A stretch of DNA of 64,000 bases, from assembly GCA_943370285.1 (NCBI GenBank), contig CALRQJ020000002.1, positions 248,001 to 312,000 of the forward strand. Direction: 5' to 3'. The notes under the pieces are model-generated. The model did no database searches. It saw nothing but the letters and a program-made list of their open reading frames with translations, and had not been told where the DNA came from. This DNA is from CALRQJ02 sp943370285. GTDB taxonomy: Bacteria; Bacteroidota; Bacteroidia; Chitinophagales; Chitinophagaceae. Made by a program: the position numbers and the translations under genes. Of the stretch, positions 43,012 to 52,573 are shown piece by piece. Within the stretch, counting starts at the first letter, position 1. The number at the start of each line of letters is the position of its first letter.

Positions 43012-44925
43012 CTATTTAGTGGTAATAGGGTATTGAAGTATTACAGTTGTTCCATTTCCGGTTTCAAAAATAACTTTACCACCAATAACTTCCATTCGTT
43101 CTGCAATATTACGTACCCCATTTTTATAGGGCTGAATAGTGTTTTGGTCAAAACCAATTCCATCATCTGCTATTGAGACAATCAATAAATTATTGATGAC
43201 ACTGGCTGTAAATATGATAGTATTGGCATTAGAGTGTTTTACAATATTGGTCAAGCATTCTTTTATAGCCATAAAAATATTTCTCCTATCTTCTCCGGTT
43301 ATCAAAATATCAGGTAAATCTTCATTGATTGAAACCTGTACTTGCATGGCAGAAGATTCAAAAAAGTTGACCACATATCGGCGAATATAAGCCAACATAT
43401 TGGGTACACTATCATTCTTGGAGTTGATAGACCAAACTATTTCGTTGAGATTACTGATGAGTTCATCAGCTGTAGCAGAAATACGTTCTAACTCAACTTG
43501 GTTTTCATTTTTGGCCAATGCTATCTCACTTGTTAAACGGATGGAAGTTAGTCCGGAACCAATATCATCATGAATTTCTTTAGCAATTCTGTTGCGTTCC
43601 TCTTCTTGAGAACGTACAATAGCTAAAGATTTTTCTAATTCTTTCCGCTCATTATCTAACTGTAATGCTTGTATAGCTTTCAATTTTTCTTTTTCTTCTT
43701 CTAATTCTTTTCTGCCCAAAGCCAAACGAAAGAAAAATAACTCAATCAAAATACCTACAAAAAAGAGATTAAGTGGACCTCCTATAAATTTAAGCCATGC
43801 AGGTTGTGTAAGTATTGTTGAGTACAGCATCGCTGTTAAAGCAAAGCAGGCAAATACAATCATTCCCCATGCCAAAATTTCAGCCAAATAAAACTTCCAA
43901 CGCAGTAATACAATAATGGCGTACACCACAAAAAACAATAAAACAATACGTATGCTAATAAACATGTATTCACTTACCCTGCTGTATGCCGTTGAAAATG
44001 CAACAAAAGAATCGGCTACCACAAATGCAATCAACACAAAAATCATAAACTGCGCTACTTTGTAAAAAACAGGCTGCTTTCTTTTTACATCAAGAAAATA
44101 AAAAGCAAAATACAATTGTGCAATATGTCCTAACATTTGTAATACATGCGGCACAAAATTTAAACCTTTATGTAAAGTTGTATTGAAACTAAAATCTAGC
44201 ACTAAGAAGTAGCCAAAGTAAGCTACAAAACATGCTACATAAACTGCATTAAAGAAATACTCTTTTTTGCCCGTATAAAAAAACTTGATGGCCGGATATC
44301 CAAACATAATCAACATCATACCCATCAAAATCAAACTAATGACGAGATAATTAAAATGCGGTTTGATGATATGATCAAATACCAAATCGTTTACCGATAC
44401 TTTTCGAACCACAAATGGCTTCCAATTAAACCAATTATAATAGTTGATTTTGGGTACAACAATAAAATGCTTTACCGAACCTGTAGGCGCTGACAAAGGA
44501 ATACATTCAAAGCTTGAAGAAATAGGAGCCGCTGAAATCTTTACTCTTTTTGTTATTAATTGATAGGGGTGACCGGTGCTATCAGTTTCATAAACATCGG
44601 CTTCAATCATTAATCCGCTGTAAAACAAAACAGTGTCTGAATGATGTCTTGATGTATTGGTAATACTAAATCGATAAAACCTTCTTTCGTGAAAATTGGT
44701 ATACGCCAATTGCGGTAAAGCAGGATAAGGTTTGGTAACCGTTTTACTTATATCATTAATGCCAATGTCATTTGCAATGATATTACCTTCCATTAATGGT
44801 TTGAGGTAAATATAGTTTTCGATATAAGCTACATTCAGCAAGGTGTCCTTATCTTCTGCTTTTGCAATGCTGCAACAACAAAAAGACAAACACAAAAAGA
44901 TAATTATATGGCATGACCGAAACAT
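43012..44925 (-). CDS. 7TMR-DISM-type sensor histidine kinase (HisKA_3)
   Basis: 637 residues: signal peptide (to about KAE), extracytoplasmic DISM-like beta domain (about 25-185), seven predicted membrane segments (about 190-400), a coiled coil (405-440), the dimerisation motif EERNRIAKEIHDDIGSGL (H452) and a C-terminal ATPase (NLNEIVWSINSKND, VSIADDGIGFD). Senses an unknown, perhaps carbohydrate-like, ligand and phosphorylates the response regulator downstream. Confidence 0.92.
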   Translation of the reverse strand: MFRSCHIIIFLCLSFCCCSIAKAEDKDTLLNVAYIENYIYLKPLMEGNIIANDIGINDISKTVTKPYPALPQLAYTNFHERRFYRFSITNTSRHHSDTVLFYSGLMIEADVYETDSTGHPYQLITKRVKISAAPISSSFECIPLSAPTGSVKHFIVVPKINYYNWFNWKPFVVRKVSVNDLVFDHIIKPHFNYLVISLILMGMMLIMFGYPAIKFFYTGKKEYFFNAVYVACFVAYFGYFLVLDFSFNTTLHKGLNFVPHVLQMLGHIAQLYFAFYFLDVKRKQPVFYKVAQFMIFVLIAFVVADSFVAFSTAYSRVSEYMFISIRIVLLFFVVYAIIVLLRWKFYLAEILAWGMIVFACFALTAMLYSTILTQPAWLKFIGGPLNLFFVGILIELFFFRLALGRKELEEEKEKLKAIQALQLDNERKELEKSLAIVRSQEEERNRIAKEIHDDIGSGLTSIRLTSEIALAKNENQVELERISATADELISNLNEIVWSINSKNDSVPNMLAYIRRYVVNFFESSAMQVQVSINEDLPDILITGEDRRNIFMAIKECLTNIVKHSNANTIIFTASVINNLLIVSIADDGIGFDQNTIQPYKNGVRNIAERMEVIGGKVIFETGNGTTVILQYPITTK

Positions 44926-44984
44926 AAAACAATGTAAGGCAAAGTTTCTAGATAACGATATAATTGAAGTAGAAATTGAGGGAG

Positions 44985-45599
44985 TTACTTCAACCGCACC
45001 GCTTTATGAGAAGGCGATTTGATGGTAAATGCAAAGCCCATGTTGGCTGCATTGCCATTGGCTTGAAAAACCGGTTTTATTTGTAGCGATAAATCATCGG
45101 ATACATCAAAATCTTTCAGGTGCCCAAATACCGTGGCATCAACTACATTAACTCCCCAAGCAATTAAAAACCACAATAAAGAATAGTCTTTGTTTTTCCT
45201 AAATTCATTTCGATAAAACCTCAACGATTCTGTATCTAATGGTTCAAGCTTACTATCAATTTCGGGAAAGCGTAAAGTGTCTTTATTGGTACGAATGATA
45301 TAAGCAGTTCTTGACTTCTTATACCATTTATCATTATAAAAATAAATACCGGCAGCTGTGCCTAGAGCACCATAAACTAAAGGTATTTTCCAATATTCTC
45401 GGTTGTAAGCTTGTCCCCAACCAGGCACCATGGCAGAACGCCTTGTAGCTAGTTTATGACTGTGCTTTTTCACAACAGCCTTTTTATTACTCAAAGTAGT
45501 ATCCACGGTTTTATCCATAGTGGTGTCAATTTTTTGAGCATCTACATTGATACTCAAAAAGCAACACATTGCTAATAAAAAGTAGGAACAAATCTTCAT
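44985..45599 (-). CDS. DUF5683 domain membrane protein
   Basis: 204 residues. Signal peptide (to about VDA), a basic linker, then RSAMVPGWGQAYNREYWKIP and two or three hydrophobic segments, typical of DUF5683. The family commonly follows parB in Bacteroidota, as here (6-bp gap). Function unknown; the neighbourhood suggests a cell-envelope or cell-cycle link. Confidence 0.88.
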   Translation of the reverse strand: MKICSYFLLAMCCFLSINVDAQKIDTTMDKTVDTTLSNKKAVVKKHSHKLATRRSAMVPGWGQAYNREYWKIPLVYGALGTAAGIYFYNDKWYKKSRTAYIIRTNKDTLRFPEIDSKLEPLDTESLRFYRNEFRKNKDYSLLWFLIAWGVNVVDATVFGHLKDFDVSDDLSLQIKPVFQANGNAANMGFAFTIKSPSHKAVRLK

Positions 45600-45605
45600 G
45601 TTGAA

Positions 45606-46532
45606 TCAACTGGCAGACACATTCATCAAGTCTAGTATTTTATTGAGTTCCTGTAAAGAGAAATACTCAATATTTATACTGCCATAACCTTGCTTATTAT
45701 GTGTCATTTTTACTTTGGTACTGAAATGAGAAGCTAAGTTATCTTCAATACGCTTATAAGCAGGAGGTAATTCATTTTTTGCAGAAGGTTTAACAGCACC
45801 GGGCTTATCTGCTTTATATAATTTACGTACCAATTCCTCGGTACTTCTTACGCTTAAATCTTTGCTTTTGATTTCGTTGTACACATACAACTGCTTGTCA
45901 ATCGTGTCAATATTAATCAAAGCCCTTGCATGCCCCATGGTTAAATGTCCATTACGAACAGCTAATTGAATGTCCGGCGGCAACTTCAACAAACGGATAT
46001 AATTGGTAACGGTAGTACGTTCTTTACCCATTCTTTCTGCCACTTGTTCTTGGGTATAATCCAATTCCTCCATCATCCGCTTATAGCTCAATGCAACTTC
46101 AATAGCATTAAGGTCTTCACGCTGTAAGTTTTCTAACAATGCCAATTCCAACAACTCTTTATCATTGGCTTGGCGAACATACACCGGCACATCTTTTAAA
46201 CCTGCCAACTTTGCAGCACGGAAACGTCTTTCACCGGCTATTAACTGGTATTTGCCATTGGGTAATTTTGAAACCGTCAAAGGCTGAATAATATCATGCA
46301 ACTTCAACGATTCAGCCAATTCTTTCAACGCCGATTCATCAAAATCTTTCCTTGGATTTTTTGGATTGGCTTGAATCTCTGTTATGGCTACACGACTAAT
46401 GCCAGTAGCATGTTCAACAGCCTTAGGCTTTAAATTGCCTTCGGTTGTTTTTAAATCTGCATCAATATTTTGTAATAAGGAACGTATTCCTTTACCCAAT
46501 AATTCTTTGTTGCCTTTTGGTGCGGTCATCAT
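45606..46532 (-). CDS. parB: Chromosome partitioning protein ParB
   Basis: About 308 residues; the frame begins at GTG 46538 but ATG 46532 or 46529 are more likely starts. Features: GKGIRSLL N-terminus, EIQANPKNPRKDF, the CTP-binding GERRFRAAKLAG box, ENLQREDLNAIE and an HTH (TQEQVAERMGKERTTVTNYI). ParB loads at parS and spreads to organise chromosome origins. I found no parS site in the window. Co-transcribed with parA. Confidence 0.96.
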   Translation of the reverse strand: MMTAPKGNKELLGKGIRSLLQNIDADLKTTEGNLKPKAVEHATGISRVAITEIQANPKNPRKDFDESALKELAESLKLHDIIQPLTVSKLPNGKYQLIAGERRFRAAKLAGLKDVPVYVRQANDKELLELALLENLQREDLNAIEVALSYKRMMEELDYTQEQVAERMGKERTTVTNYIRLLKLPPDIQLAVRNGHLTMGHARALINIDTIDKQLYVYNEIKSKDLSVRSTEELVRKLYKADKPGAVKPSAKNELPPAYKRIEDNLASHFSTKVKMTHNKQGYGSINIEYFSLQELNKILDLMNVSAS

Positions 46533-46595
46533 GAACACTTTTTGCTAAAATCAAGCTTTTAGCAGGTTATAAGTTTTATTCTGTAAACAGGTAAA

Positions 46596-47396
46596 TTATT
46601 CTAAAATTCTTTCTTCCTGCTTCATCTTCGTTAAATCATTTTTTTGAAGCACTTCTTTGGCCAAGTTTAAGTAATTGATGGCTCCTTTACTTTCGGCATC
46701 GTACAAAATAACAGGCTTGCCTACACTAGGTGCTTCGCTTAATCGAGTATTTCTATGAATGATGGTAGAGAATACCATATCGTCAAAATGACGTCTAACC
46801 TCGCTAACTACTTGATTGCAAAGTCTTAATCGACCATCGTACATCGTCATTAAAATACCTTCTATTTGTAAACCTGGGTTAAGGCGACTTTGAACAATTT
46901 TAATCGTATTCAACAGTTTTCCTAAACCTTCTAATGCAAAAAATTCGCATTGTACAGGAACTACAACACTATCAGCAGCTACTAAAGAATTTACGGTAAT
47001 CAAACCTAAAGAAGGAGAACAATCAATAACAATAAAATCGTAGCGTTCTTTAACGGCATCTAAAATTCCCTTCATTACCAACTCACGGTTGGGATAATTA
47101 ATCATTTCGATCTCAGCACCCACCAAATCAATATGAGATGGAATAAGGTCGAGGTTAGGAATTTCACTTTTCAAAATCACATCCTCAGCCGAAACGTTGT
47201 TCACCATACAGTCGTACAAACTGTTGGTAACATTGTGCAAATCAAAACCAACACCTGTAGTGCTATTGGCCTGAGGGTCAGCATCAACCAATAAAGTTTT
47301 ATATTCTAATACAGCAAAGCTGGCTGCCAAATTAATAGCAGTGGTTGTTTTACCCACCCCTCCTTTTTGATTCGTTATTCCTATAATTATTCCCAT
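46596..47396 (-). CDS. parA: Chromosome partitioning ATPase ParA (Soj-type)
   Basis: 266 residues. Deviant Walker A NQKGGVGKTTTAINLA, switch LLVDADPQANSTTG, DFIVIDCSPSLGLITVNSL. The short form without an N-terminal HTH is the chromosomal Soj type. It moves ParB-bound origins. Promoter box at 47445-47452; followed by parB after 63 bp. Confidence 0.96.
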   Translation of the reverse strand: MGIIIGITNQKGGVGKTTTAINLAASFAVLEYKTLLVDADPQANSTTGVGFDLHNVTNSLYDCMVNNVSAEDVILKSEIPNLDLIPSHIDLVGAEIEMINYPNRELVMKGILDAVKERYDFIVIDCSPSLGLITVNSLVAADSVVVPVQCEFFALEGLGKLLNTIKIVQSRLNPGLQIEGILMTMYDGRLRLCNQVVSEVRRHFDDMVFSTIIHRNTRLSEAPSVGKPVILYDAESKGAINYLNLAKEVLQKNDLTKMKQEERILE

Positions 47397-47444
47397 AGTT
47401 TAAAATCCTTTCGGGCCAAACCCGTTGATTGTTATAGAGCGTTG

Positions 47445-47452
47445 CAAATGTA
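47445..47452 (-). promoter_or_regulatory. Candidate -7 box for parA
   Basis: On the minus strand TACATTTG, an exact TAnnTTTG match followed by CAAC, 49 bp before the parA ATG. The same word (GTTGCAAATGTA on the plus strand) occurs at the ZnuD-like cassette promoter. The -33 element is weak. Confidence 0.45.
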
Positions 47453-47524
47453 AAGTTTTATAGCGTCTCTTACACAGCAAGTCTCACTCGCTAATTTAGG
47501 TCTAAATGTAGCTGATTAATGCTG

Positions 47525-48205
47525 CTAAATGGTAACTGTTTCGCCAATAGCGGGTAGCAGCAAGGTTTTTCCTGCAGCTGCAAAATCGGCAATGGCTTGT
47601 GCTTGATCGATTTTGATAAACCCAAACGTGTCGTAATGCACCCCAATTACTTTTCCACATTGTACAAAATCGGCTGCTCTTATGGCATCTGCTACATCCA
47701 TAGTAAAATTATCGCCAATTGGCAGAACTGAAAAATCAAGCTTTGCCCAAAGCGGAATCAATTGCATATCAAGGGTTAAGGCAGTATCACCGCTATAATA
47801 AAAATTGCCCTCGGCAGTAGAAAATAGGAAGCCCATAGGATTACCGCCATAACTTCCGTCGGGTAAACTACTGCTGTGTTGCGCAACGGTACATTTCACA
47901 GTTCCAAAATCAAATGACCATTTACCACCGGTATTCATGGGGTGTGTATTGGTTACCCCGTTTTTATTTAACCATTCATGAATCTCCCAATTCGCCACCA
48001 CTTTGCATCCGGTTCGGGTAGCAATTGAAATACAGTCTGCAATATGGTCGGCATGACCATGACTTAGAAAAATATAATCGGGATTAAGACTATTCACATC
48101 GATAGCCGAAGCCAATTCGTTGTAAGTAATGAATGGATCAAATAAAATTGTTTTACCTGCAACAGTTACAGTAAAACAAGCATGTCCATAAAAAGTAACC
48201 TGCAT
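47525..48205 (-). CDS. UPF0173-type metal-dependent hydrolase (metallo-beta-lactamase fold)
   Basis: 226 residues from ATG 48205; a longer frame to 48289 adds 28 residues that do not fit the family. Motifs: MQVTFYGHACF, FLSHGHADHIAD (metal ligands), SGDTALTLDM and VIGVHYDTFGF. UPF0173 enzymes are metal-dependent hydrolases of uncertain substrate. Single gene, divergent from the phosphoesterase gene. Confidence 0.92.
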   Translation of the reverse strand: MQVTFYGHACFTVTVAGKTILFDPFITYNELASAIDVNSLNPDYIFLSHGHADHIADCISIATRTGCKVVANWEIHEWLNKNGVTNTHPMNTGGKWSFDFGTVKCTVAQHSSSLPDGSYGGNPMGFLFSTAEGNFYYSGDTALTLDMQLIPLWAKLDFSVLPIGDNFTMDVADAIRAADFVQCGKVIGVHYDTFGFIKIDQAQAIADFAAAGKTLLLPAIGETVTI

Positions 48206-48363
48206 ACTAGTTTGTTTTGTGAGTTGTTTCAAAAATACAGTTTGCAAGGGATTTGATGCCAACAATTTTAAGTTTAAAGGGTTGTGCAAGATGTAACAAC
48301 CACTTAACCAATATTGGCAAGTGATTTGTGCACAAGTTTCTTTTATTTGTATAAATATTTGGT

Positions 48364-49614
48364 ATGAGAAATAAGACAGGCTGGCTCATTGTAGTTGGCT
48401 TTATGATATTGTTGGATTTGTATGTATTTCAGGTGGTGAAATTTTTAACGCAGGGTGCCGCTGACCGTACCCGAATGATTATTCATGGCATTTATTGGAC
48501 GGTTTCTATTGCCGCTGCCACGATGATGTTTTTATTGCCTTATATCAATTATGAACTATGGCCTAAAAATGCAAGGTCATATGTTTTTGCCACCATCGTT
48601 GGCATTTTGTTTGCAAAACTGATTGCCGCAACTTTTTTTATGGTAGATGATGTACGTCGTGGTGCGTTATGGCTAATGGGCAGAATCTTCCCCAATTTTG
48701 GCCCTAAGTTTATTGAAGAGCAAGGCACACTTATTTCTCGTTCTGCTTTCTTAAGTTGGCTTGGAGTTGGTATTGGTGGTACTTTATACGCTACACTCTC
48801 CTACGGATTTACCAACAAATACAACTATCAAGTTAAGCGATTGAAAATGGCTTTCGACAATCTGCCAAAGGCATTTAAAGGCTTTAAAATTGTACATATC
48901 AGCGATATTCATTCCGGTAGTTTTAATGATAAAGCCGCAGTACAAAATGGTATTGATAAGATTTTGAACGAAAAGCCGGATGTTATTTTATTTACTGGCG
49001 ACTTAGTGAATGACCATGCCACCGAGATGACAAATTACATGGATGTATTTGGTCAGTTAAAAGCAAAACATGGGGTGTTTAGCAGTTTGGGCAATCATGA
49101 TTATGGCGATTATGTGAGTTGGGATTCTCCAGAAGCAAAGGCAGACAATTTAAACAGACTAAAACAAGTGCATGCCAATTTAGGTTGGAAATTGATGATG
49201 AATGAACATGCTGCTATTGAAAAAGATGGCGAAGCCATTGCGGTTTTAGGGATTGAAAATTGGAGTGCTAAAGGCAGATTTCCAAAGTATGGTAAGTTGC
49301 ATGAGGCTTACCCGGGTGCTGAAAAGTATCCATTCAAAATTTTATTGAGTCATGACCCGAGCCATTGGGATGCAGAAGTGAAAACGAAATATCCGGATAT
49401 TGATTTGATGTTAAGCGGACATACACATGGTATGCAGTTTGGCTTGGAAAATCCTTATTTCAAATGGAGTCCTGTACAATGGATGTACAAACAATGGGCA
49501 GGCCTTTATGAAGATGGCAAACAAAAATTATATATCAACCGAGGTTTTGGTTTCATCGGTTATCCCGGCAGAGTGGGTATTTTACCGGAGATTACAGTGA
49601 TTGAATTGGTGTAA
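48364..49614 (+). CDS. Membrane-anchored metallophosphoesterase
   Basis: 416 residues. Several N-terminal membrane segments (about 5-25, 38-60, 70-95, 125-145) precede a calcineurin-like domain: ISDIHSG, LFTGDLVND, SSLGNHDYG, LLSHDPSHWD and LSGHTHGMQFG. All five metal-binding motifs are present. YkuE/YaeI-like membrane phosphoesterases act on lipids or nucleotides; the substrate here is unknown. Confidence 0.92.
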   Translation: MRNKTGWLIVVGFMILLDLYVFQVVKFLTQGAADRTRMIIHGIYWTVSIAAATMMFLLPYINYELWPKNARSYVFATIVGILFAKLIAATFFMVDDVRRGALWLMGRIFPNFGPKFIEEQGTLISRSAFLSWLGVGIGGTLYATLSYGFTNKYNYQVKRLKMAFDNLPKAFKGFKIVHISDIHSGSFNDKAAVQNGIDKILNEKPDVILFTGDLVNDHATEMTNYMDVFGQLKAKHGVFSSLGNHDYGDYVSWDSPEAKADNLNRLKQVHANLGWKLMMNEHAAIEKDGEAIAVLGIENWSAKGRFPKYGKLHEAYPGAEKYPFKILLSHDPSHWDAEVKTKYPDIDLMLSGHTHGMQFGLENPYFKWSPVQWMYKQWAGLYEDGKQKLYINRGFGFIGYPGRVGILPEITVIELV

Positions 49615-49686
49615 TCTTAGCCTACATATTATTTTCTTACAGCCTACAGCATATACTGGTTTTTAATAATTTTACCAAATAAGATT

Positions 49687-51561
49687 TTAAAACGCCTTTA
49701 TCAAACTTTCTTCATCCCATCCGGCGTCACGGGTAAGGGTGATGTCTTCTCTATCTGCTTTTATAATGGCTTCTAATTCTTCAATCACTTCTCTTACCGT
49801 ATTGATGTATTGGTCTTTCTCTCTAATAGCAGCTAACTTTTTTAAATTTTGTTCATCATGTTTTAAAAATGTTCGGGCAGATCGTTGTGCAGTATAAACT
49901 CGATACCCTAAAAATTTCATCGCATCTACTCCAACTCGTAAAGCAGTATCTACAGTTTCTCTATAAACATGCAACATACCTGCATTCATTTGATCGTAAG
50001 CATCGGTACGATTGGTTGAACGCAACAATAACCTAAGGTTCGGAAAATGTTTTTTTACGGTTTCAATCATCTCCAAACGCTTTTCGGCATTGTCAATGGC
50101 AATAATCATAAGCTTTGCATTAGCTGCACCTGCGGCATGTAATAAATCGTATCGAGAGGCATCGCCATAATACACTTTAAAACCCATCTTACGCAGTAAA
50201 TCAACTCTATCAGAATCGATATCTAAAATAGTAGCATTGATATTATGAGCTCTCAAAAAGCGACCAATCGTATTGCCAAAATGCCCAAAGCCTGCAATGA
50301 TGACAGGGTTAGACTCTTCTATCTCATCTGCTTCTTTATCATCCCCTTCTTCCATCGTTCCAAAATAGGGCTGCACAAACTTTTCGTTGATTAACATTAT
50401 TATGGGAGTAAATGCCATACTAATAGCAACAACAGCCACCATCATATCAACTACCGGCTTTTCTAAAATGCCTTCTTGTATGGAAAAAGAAAACAATACA
50501 AAAGCAAATTCACCTACTTGACTTAAAGCAACAGCAAACAAAATATTTTGATCTTTTCCTAGCTTAAAAATCTTACCAAGAATCATTAAAACCAATGCTT
50601 TAACTGTCATCAGCAATGCCACCAAACCCAAAACCATTCCGGGTTGCTGAGCAATTAAATGGAAATCGATAGAGGCACCAACAGCAATAAAAAATAATCC
50701 CAACAGTAATCCTTTAAAAGGTTCGATATCGCTTTCTAATTCGTGCCGGTATTCACTATTCGCTAATACAACGCCTGCTAAAAAAGTACCTAAAGCCGGA
50801 CTCAAACCAACTTGTAACATCAGCACTGCAATGCCTACCACTAATAATAATGCAGTAGCAGTAAACACTTCTCTTAATCGAGTAGCCGCTACCATTCTAA
50901 ATATTGGTTTTACAATGTATCTACCTGCAATGATGATGAATGCAACCGAACCAAGGGTAACCAAAGTTTGACCCCAACCGGGTAATCCATCTATAAAACT
51001 TGTACCATGAGAATCGGCACCTGCCTTTACCTCAGGTGCTTTAATGGTTAACAATGGGAACAATGCTAACATGGGGATGACAGCAATATCTTGAAACAAT
51101 AAAACCGAAAATGAACTTTGCCCGGCTGCTGATTTCATCAATCCCTTTTCTTGTAATGTTTGTAAGACAATTGCTGTTGATGATAAAGACAAAATCATCC
51201 CTAAAGCCAATGAAGATTGCCATGGCAAACCAAAACTATAACCAATGGCTGCAAACAAAATAGCGGAAACGACTACTTGTAATCCGCCTAAACCAATAAT
51301 AGGTTTACGCAACTTCCACAATAATTCAGGCTCCAATTCTAACCCAATCAAAAAAAGCATCATCACGACACCAAACTCGGCAAAGTGCATAATATCTTGG
51401 CCTTCTTCACCAATAAAACCTAACAAAGCAGGACCAATTATTACACCGGCTAATAAATAACCAAGCACTGAACCAAGCCCTAATTTTTTAGCTAGGGGTA
51501 CCATAACCACTGAAGCAGACAAATAGATTAATGCTTGAAACAAAAAAGAATTACTATCCAT
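49687..51561 (-). CDS. kefB: Glutathione-regulated-type potassium/proton antiporter (KefB/KefC family)
   Basis: 624 residues: CPA2 antiporter domain (1 to about 395) with a VMMLFLIGLELEP and PALGTFLAGVVLANS, then a TrkA-N NAD-binding domain (about 415-535; NPVIIAGFGHFGNTIGRFL) and a C-terminal helical tail. It exchanges K+ for H+ across the inner membrane, typically under electrophile stress. The ancillary oxidoreductase gene lies 5 bp upstream, as in KefF-KefC pairs, supporting the assignment. Confidence 0.92.
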   Translation of the reverse strand: MDSNSFLFQALIYLSASVVMVPLAKKLGLGSVLGYLLAGVIIGPALLGFIGEEGQDIMHFAEFGVVMMLFLIGLELEPELLWKLRKPIIGLGGLQVVVSAILFAAIGYSFGLPWQSSLALGMILSLSSTAIVLQTLQEKGLMKSAAGQSSFSVLLFQDIAVIPMLALFPLLTIKAPEVKAGADSHGTSFIDGLPGWGQTLVTLGSVAFIIIAGRYIVKPIFRMVAATRLREVFTATALLLVVGIAVLMLQVGLSPALGTFLAGVVLANSEYRHELESDIEPFKGLLLGLFFIAVGASIDFHLIAQQPGMVLGLVALLMTVKALVLMILGKIFKLGKDQNILFAVALSQVGEFAFVLFSFSIQEGILEKPVVDMMVAVVAISMAFTPIIMLINEKFVQPYFGTMEEGDDKEADEIEESNPVIIAGFGHFGNTIGRFLRAHNINATILDIDSDRVDLLRKMGFKVYYGDASRYDLLHAAGAANAKLMIIAIDNAEKRLEMIETVKKHFPNLRLLLRSTNRTDAYDQMNAGMLHVYRETVDTALRVGVDAMKFLGYRVYTAQRSARTFLKHDEQNLKKLAAIREKDQYINTVREVIEELEAIIKADREDITLTRDAGWDEESLIKAF

Positions 51562-51566
51562 ATACT

Positions 51567-52175
51567 TTAGGATTGAAAAATGGTAGAAACTGGATTAATA
51601 TCGTTGAGGTAGTTGACTTGCTGCCATTCATTTTCAATCAGTCTGCCATTGGCCAATGCAATCAATAATTCCTCGTATTGAACAGCATATAAATCTATAT
51701 CGGCATCATTTAATTTATGCGTACCATGAATAACAAACGGTGGTAAATATTGCATTTTACATAAATATGCCGTTTGATTGAAAGGAGCTAAAAATTGGTT
51801 GATGGTAAATCGATTAGCACCATCGGGCTGGTACACTGTTTTTGAACCGCCACAAGAAATAATATTGAAAATTTGTTTGCCGGCTAATGCTGTGCCGGTA
51901 GAACCATAGGCCCAACCATGTTCTAGCACCAAATCTTTCCATTGTTTGATGATTGCCGGTGCACTGTACCAATAAAAAGGATGTTGCCAAATGATGATGT
52001 CATGCTGTAACAGCAGCGTTTTTTCTCGGGCAATATCAATATCTAAATCGGGATATTGCTCATACAAATCATTCACAAATACACCGGCAACTTGTTTTGC
52101 CTTGTGAATGAGTTTTTTATGCACTCTAGATTTTTCTAAAGCCGGATGTGCAAATAGCAACAATATTTTGGGCAT
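51567..52175 (-). CDS. kefF: KefF-like flavoprotein NAD(P)H oxidoreductase
   Basis: 202 residues of flavodoxin-like fold: KILLLFAHPALEKSRVHK, IIWQHPFYWYSAPAIIKQW and LEHGWAYGSTGTALAGKQ. These match the KefF/MdaB quinone reductases that activate Kef channels. It overlaps the operon with the antiporter gene. Specific biochemical role inferred from the pairing. Confidence 0.9.
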   Translation of the reverse strand: MPKILLLFAHPALEKSRVHKKLIHKAKQVAGVFVNDLYEQYPDLDIDIAREKTLLLQHDIIIWQHPFYWYSAPAIIKQWKDLVLEHGWAYGSTGTALAGKQIFNIISCGGSKTVYQPDGANRFTINQFLAPFNQTAYLCKMQYLPPFVIHGTHKLNDADIDLYAVQYEELLIALANGRLIENEWQQVNYLNDINPVSTIFQS

Positions 52176-52233
52176 AAGCAGTAATTACTTTACTGCAAAA
52201 TAAGTAATAGCTGAGTGTAGATAATAGAAAGAT

Positions 52234-52266
52234 AAAAAATAATATCCCCATCATAATGAGGATATT
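52234..52266 (-). terminator. Intrinsic terminator after the acyl-CoA-binding protein gene
   Basis: On the minus strand AATATCC / GGATATT plus an inner CAT / ATG pairing, then a U-rich run; 33 bp past the stop. Confidence 0.7.
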
Positions 52267-52298
52267 TTATCATTGGAAATGTCTACCAATAGAATACT

Positions 52299-52556
52299 TT
52301 ATCCTTTCAACTGATTGATTAATGCAATGTATTGATGCTTGGCATCATCAGCAGTAGTACCTTTTAAAGCAGTCCAGGCGTCATATTTAGCTCTACCCAC
52401 AAAGTCGAATGGATTAGATGGCCCATCTGCCCCAGCATCGCCTTCGGTAGCTTGTTTGTATAAGGAGTAGATTTTCAATAGTGTTTCATTATCAGGCTTT
52501 TCTGATAATAACTTACTATTGACAACGGCTTGTTCAAATAAAGATTGTAGTTCCAT
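52299..52556 (-). CDS. Acyl-CoA-binding protein (ACBP)
   Basis: 85 residues, exactly the size of eukaryotic ACBP. Motifs: EQAVVNSKLL, LLKIYSLYKQATEGDA, FDFVGRAKYDAWTALKG and AKHQYIALI, matching the four-helix ACBP fold including the Tyr and Lys contacts. ACBPs buffer and carry long-chain acyl-CoA. It is uncommon in most bacteria but present in some Bacteroidota. It sits 17 bp after the TPR protein gene. Confidence 0.92.
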   Translation of the reverse strand: MELQSLFEQAVVNSKLLSEKPDNETLLKIYSLYKQATEGDAGADGPSNPFDFVGRAKYDAWTALKGTTADDAKHQYIALINQLKG

Positions 52557-52573
52557 GTGGCAGATTTTAGCGT

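Noticed and set aside
45606..47524. parS sites or a replication origin near parAB
   Set aside because: No TGTTTCACGTGAAACA-like palindrome or DnaA-box cluster was seen in the coding region or spacers.
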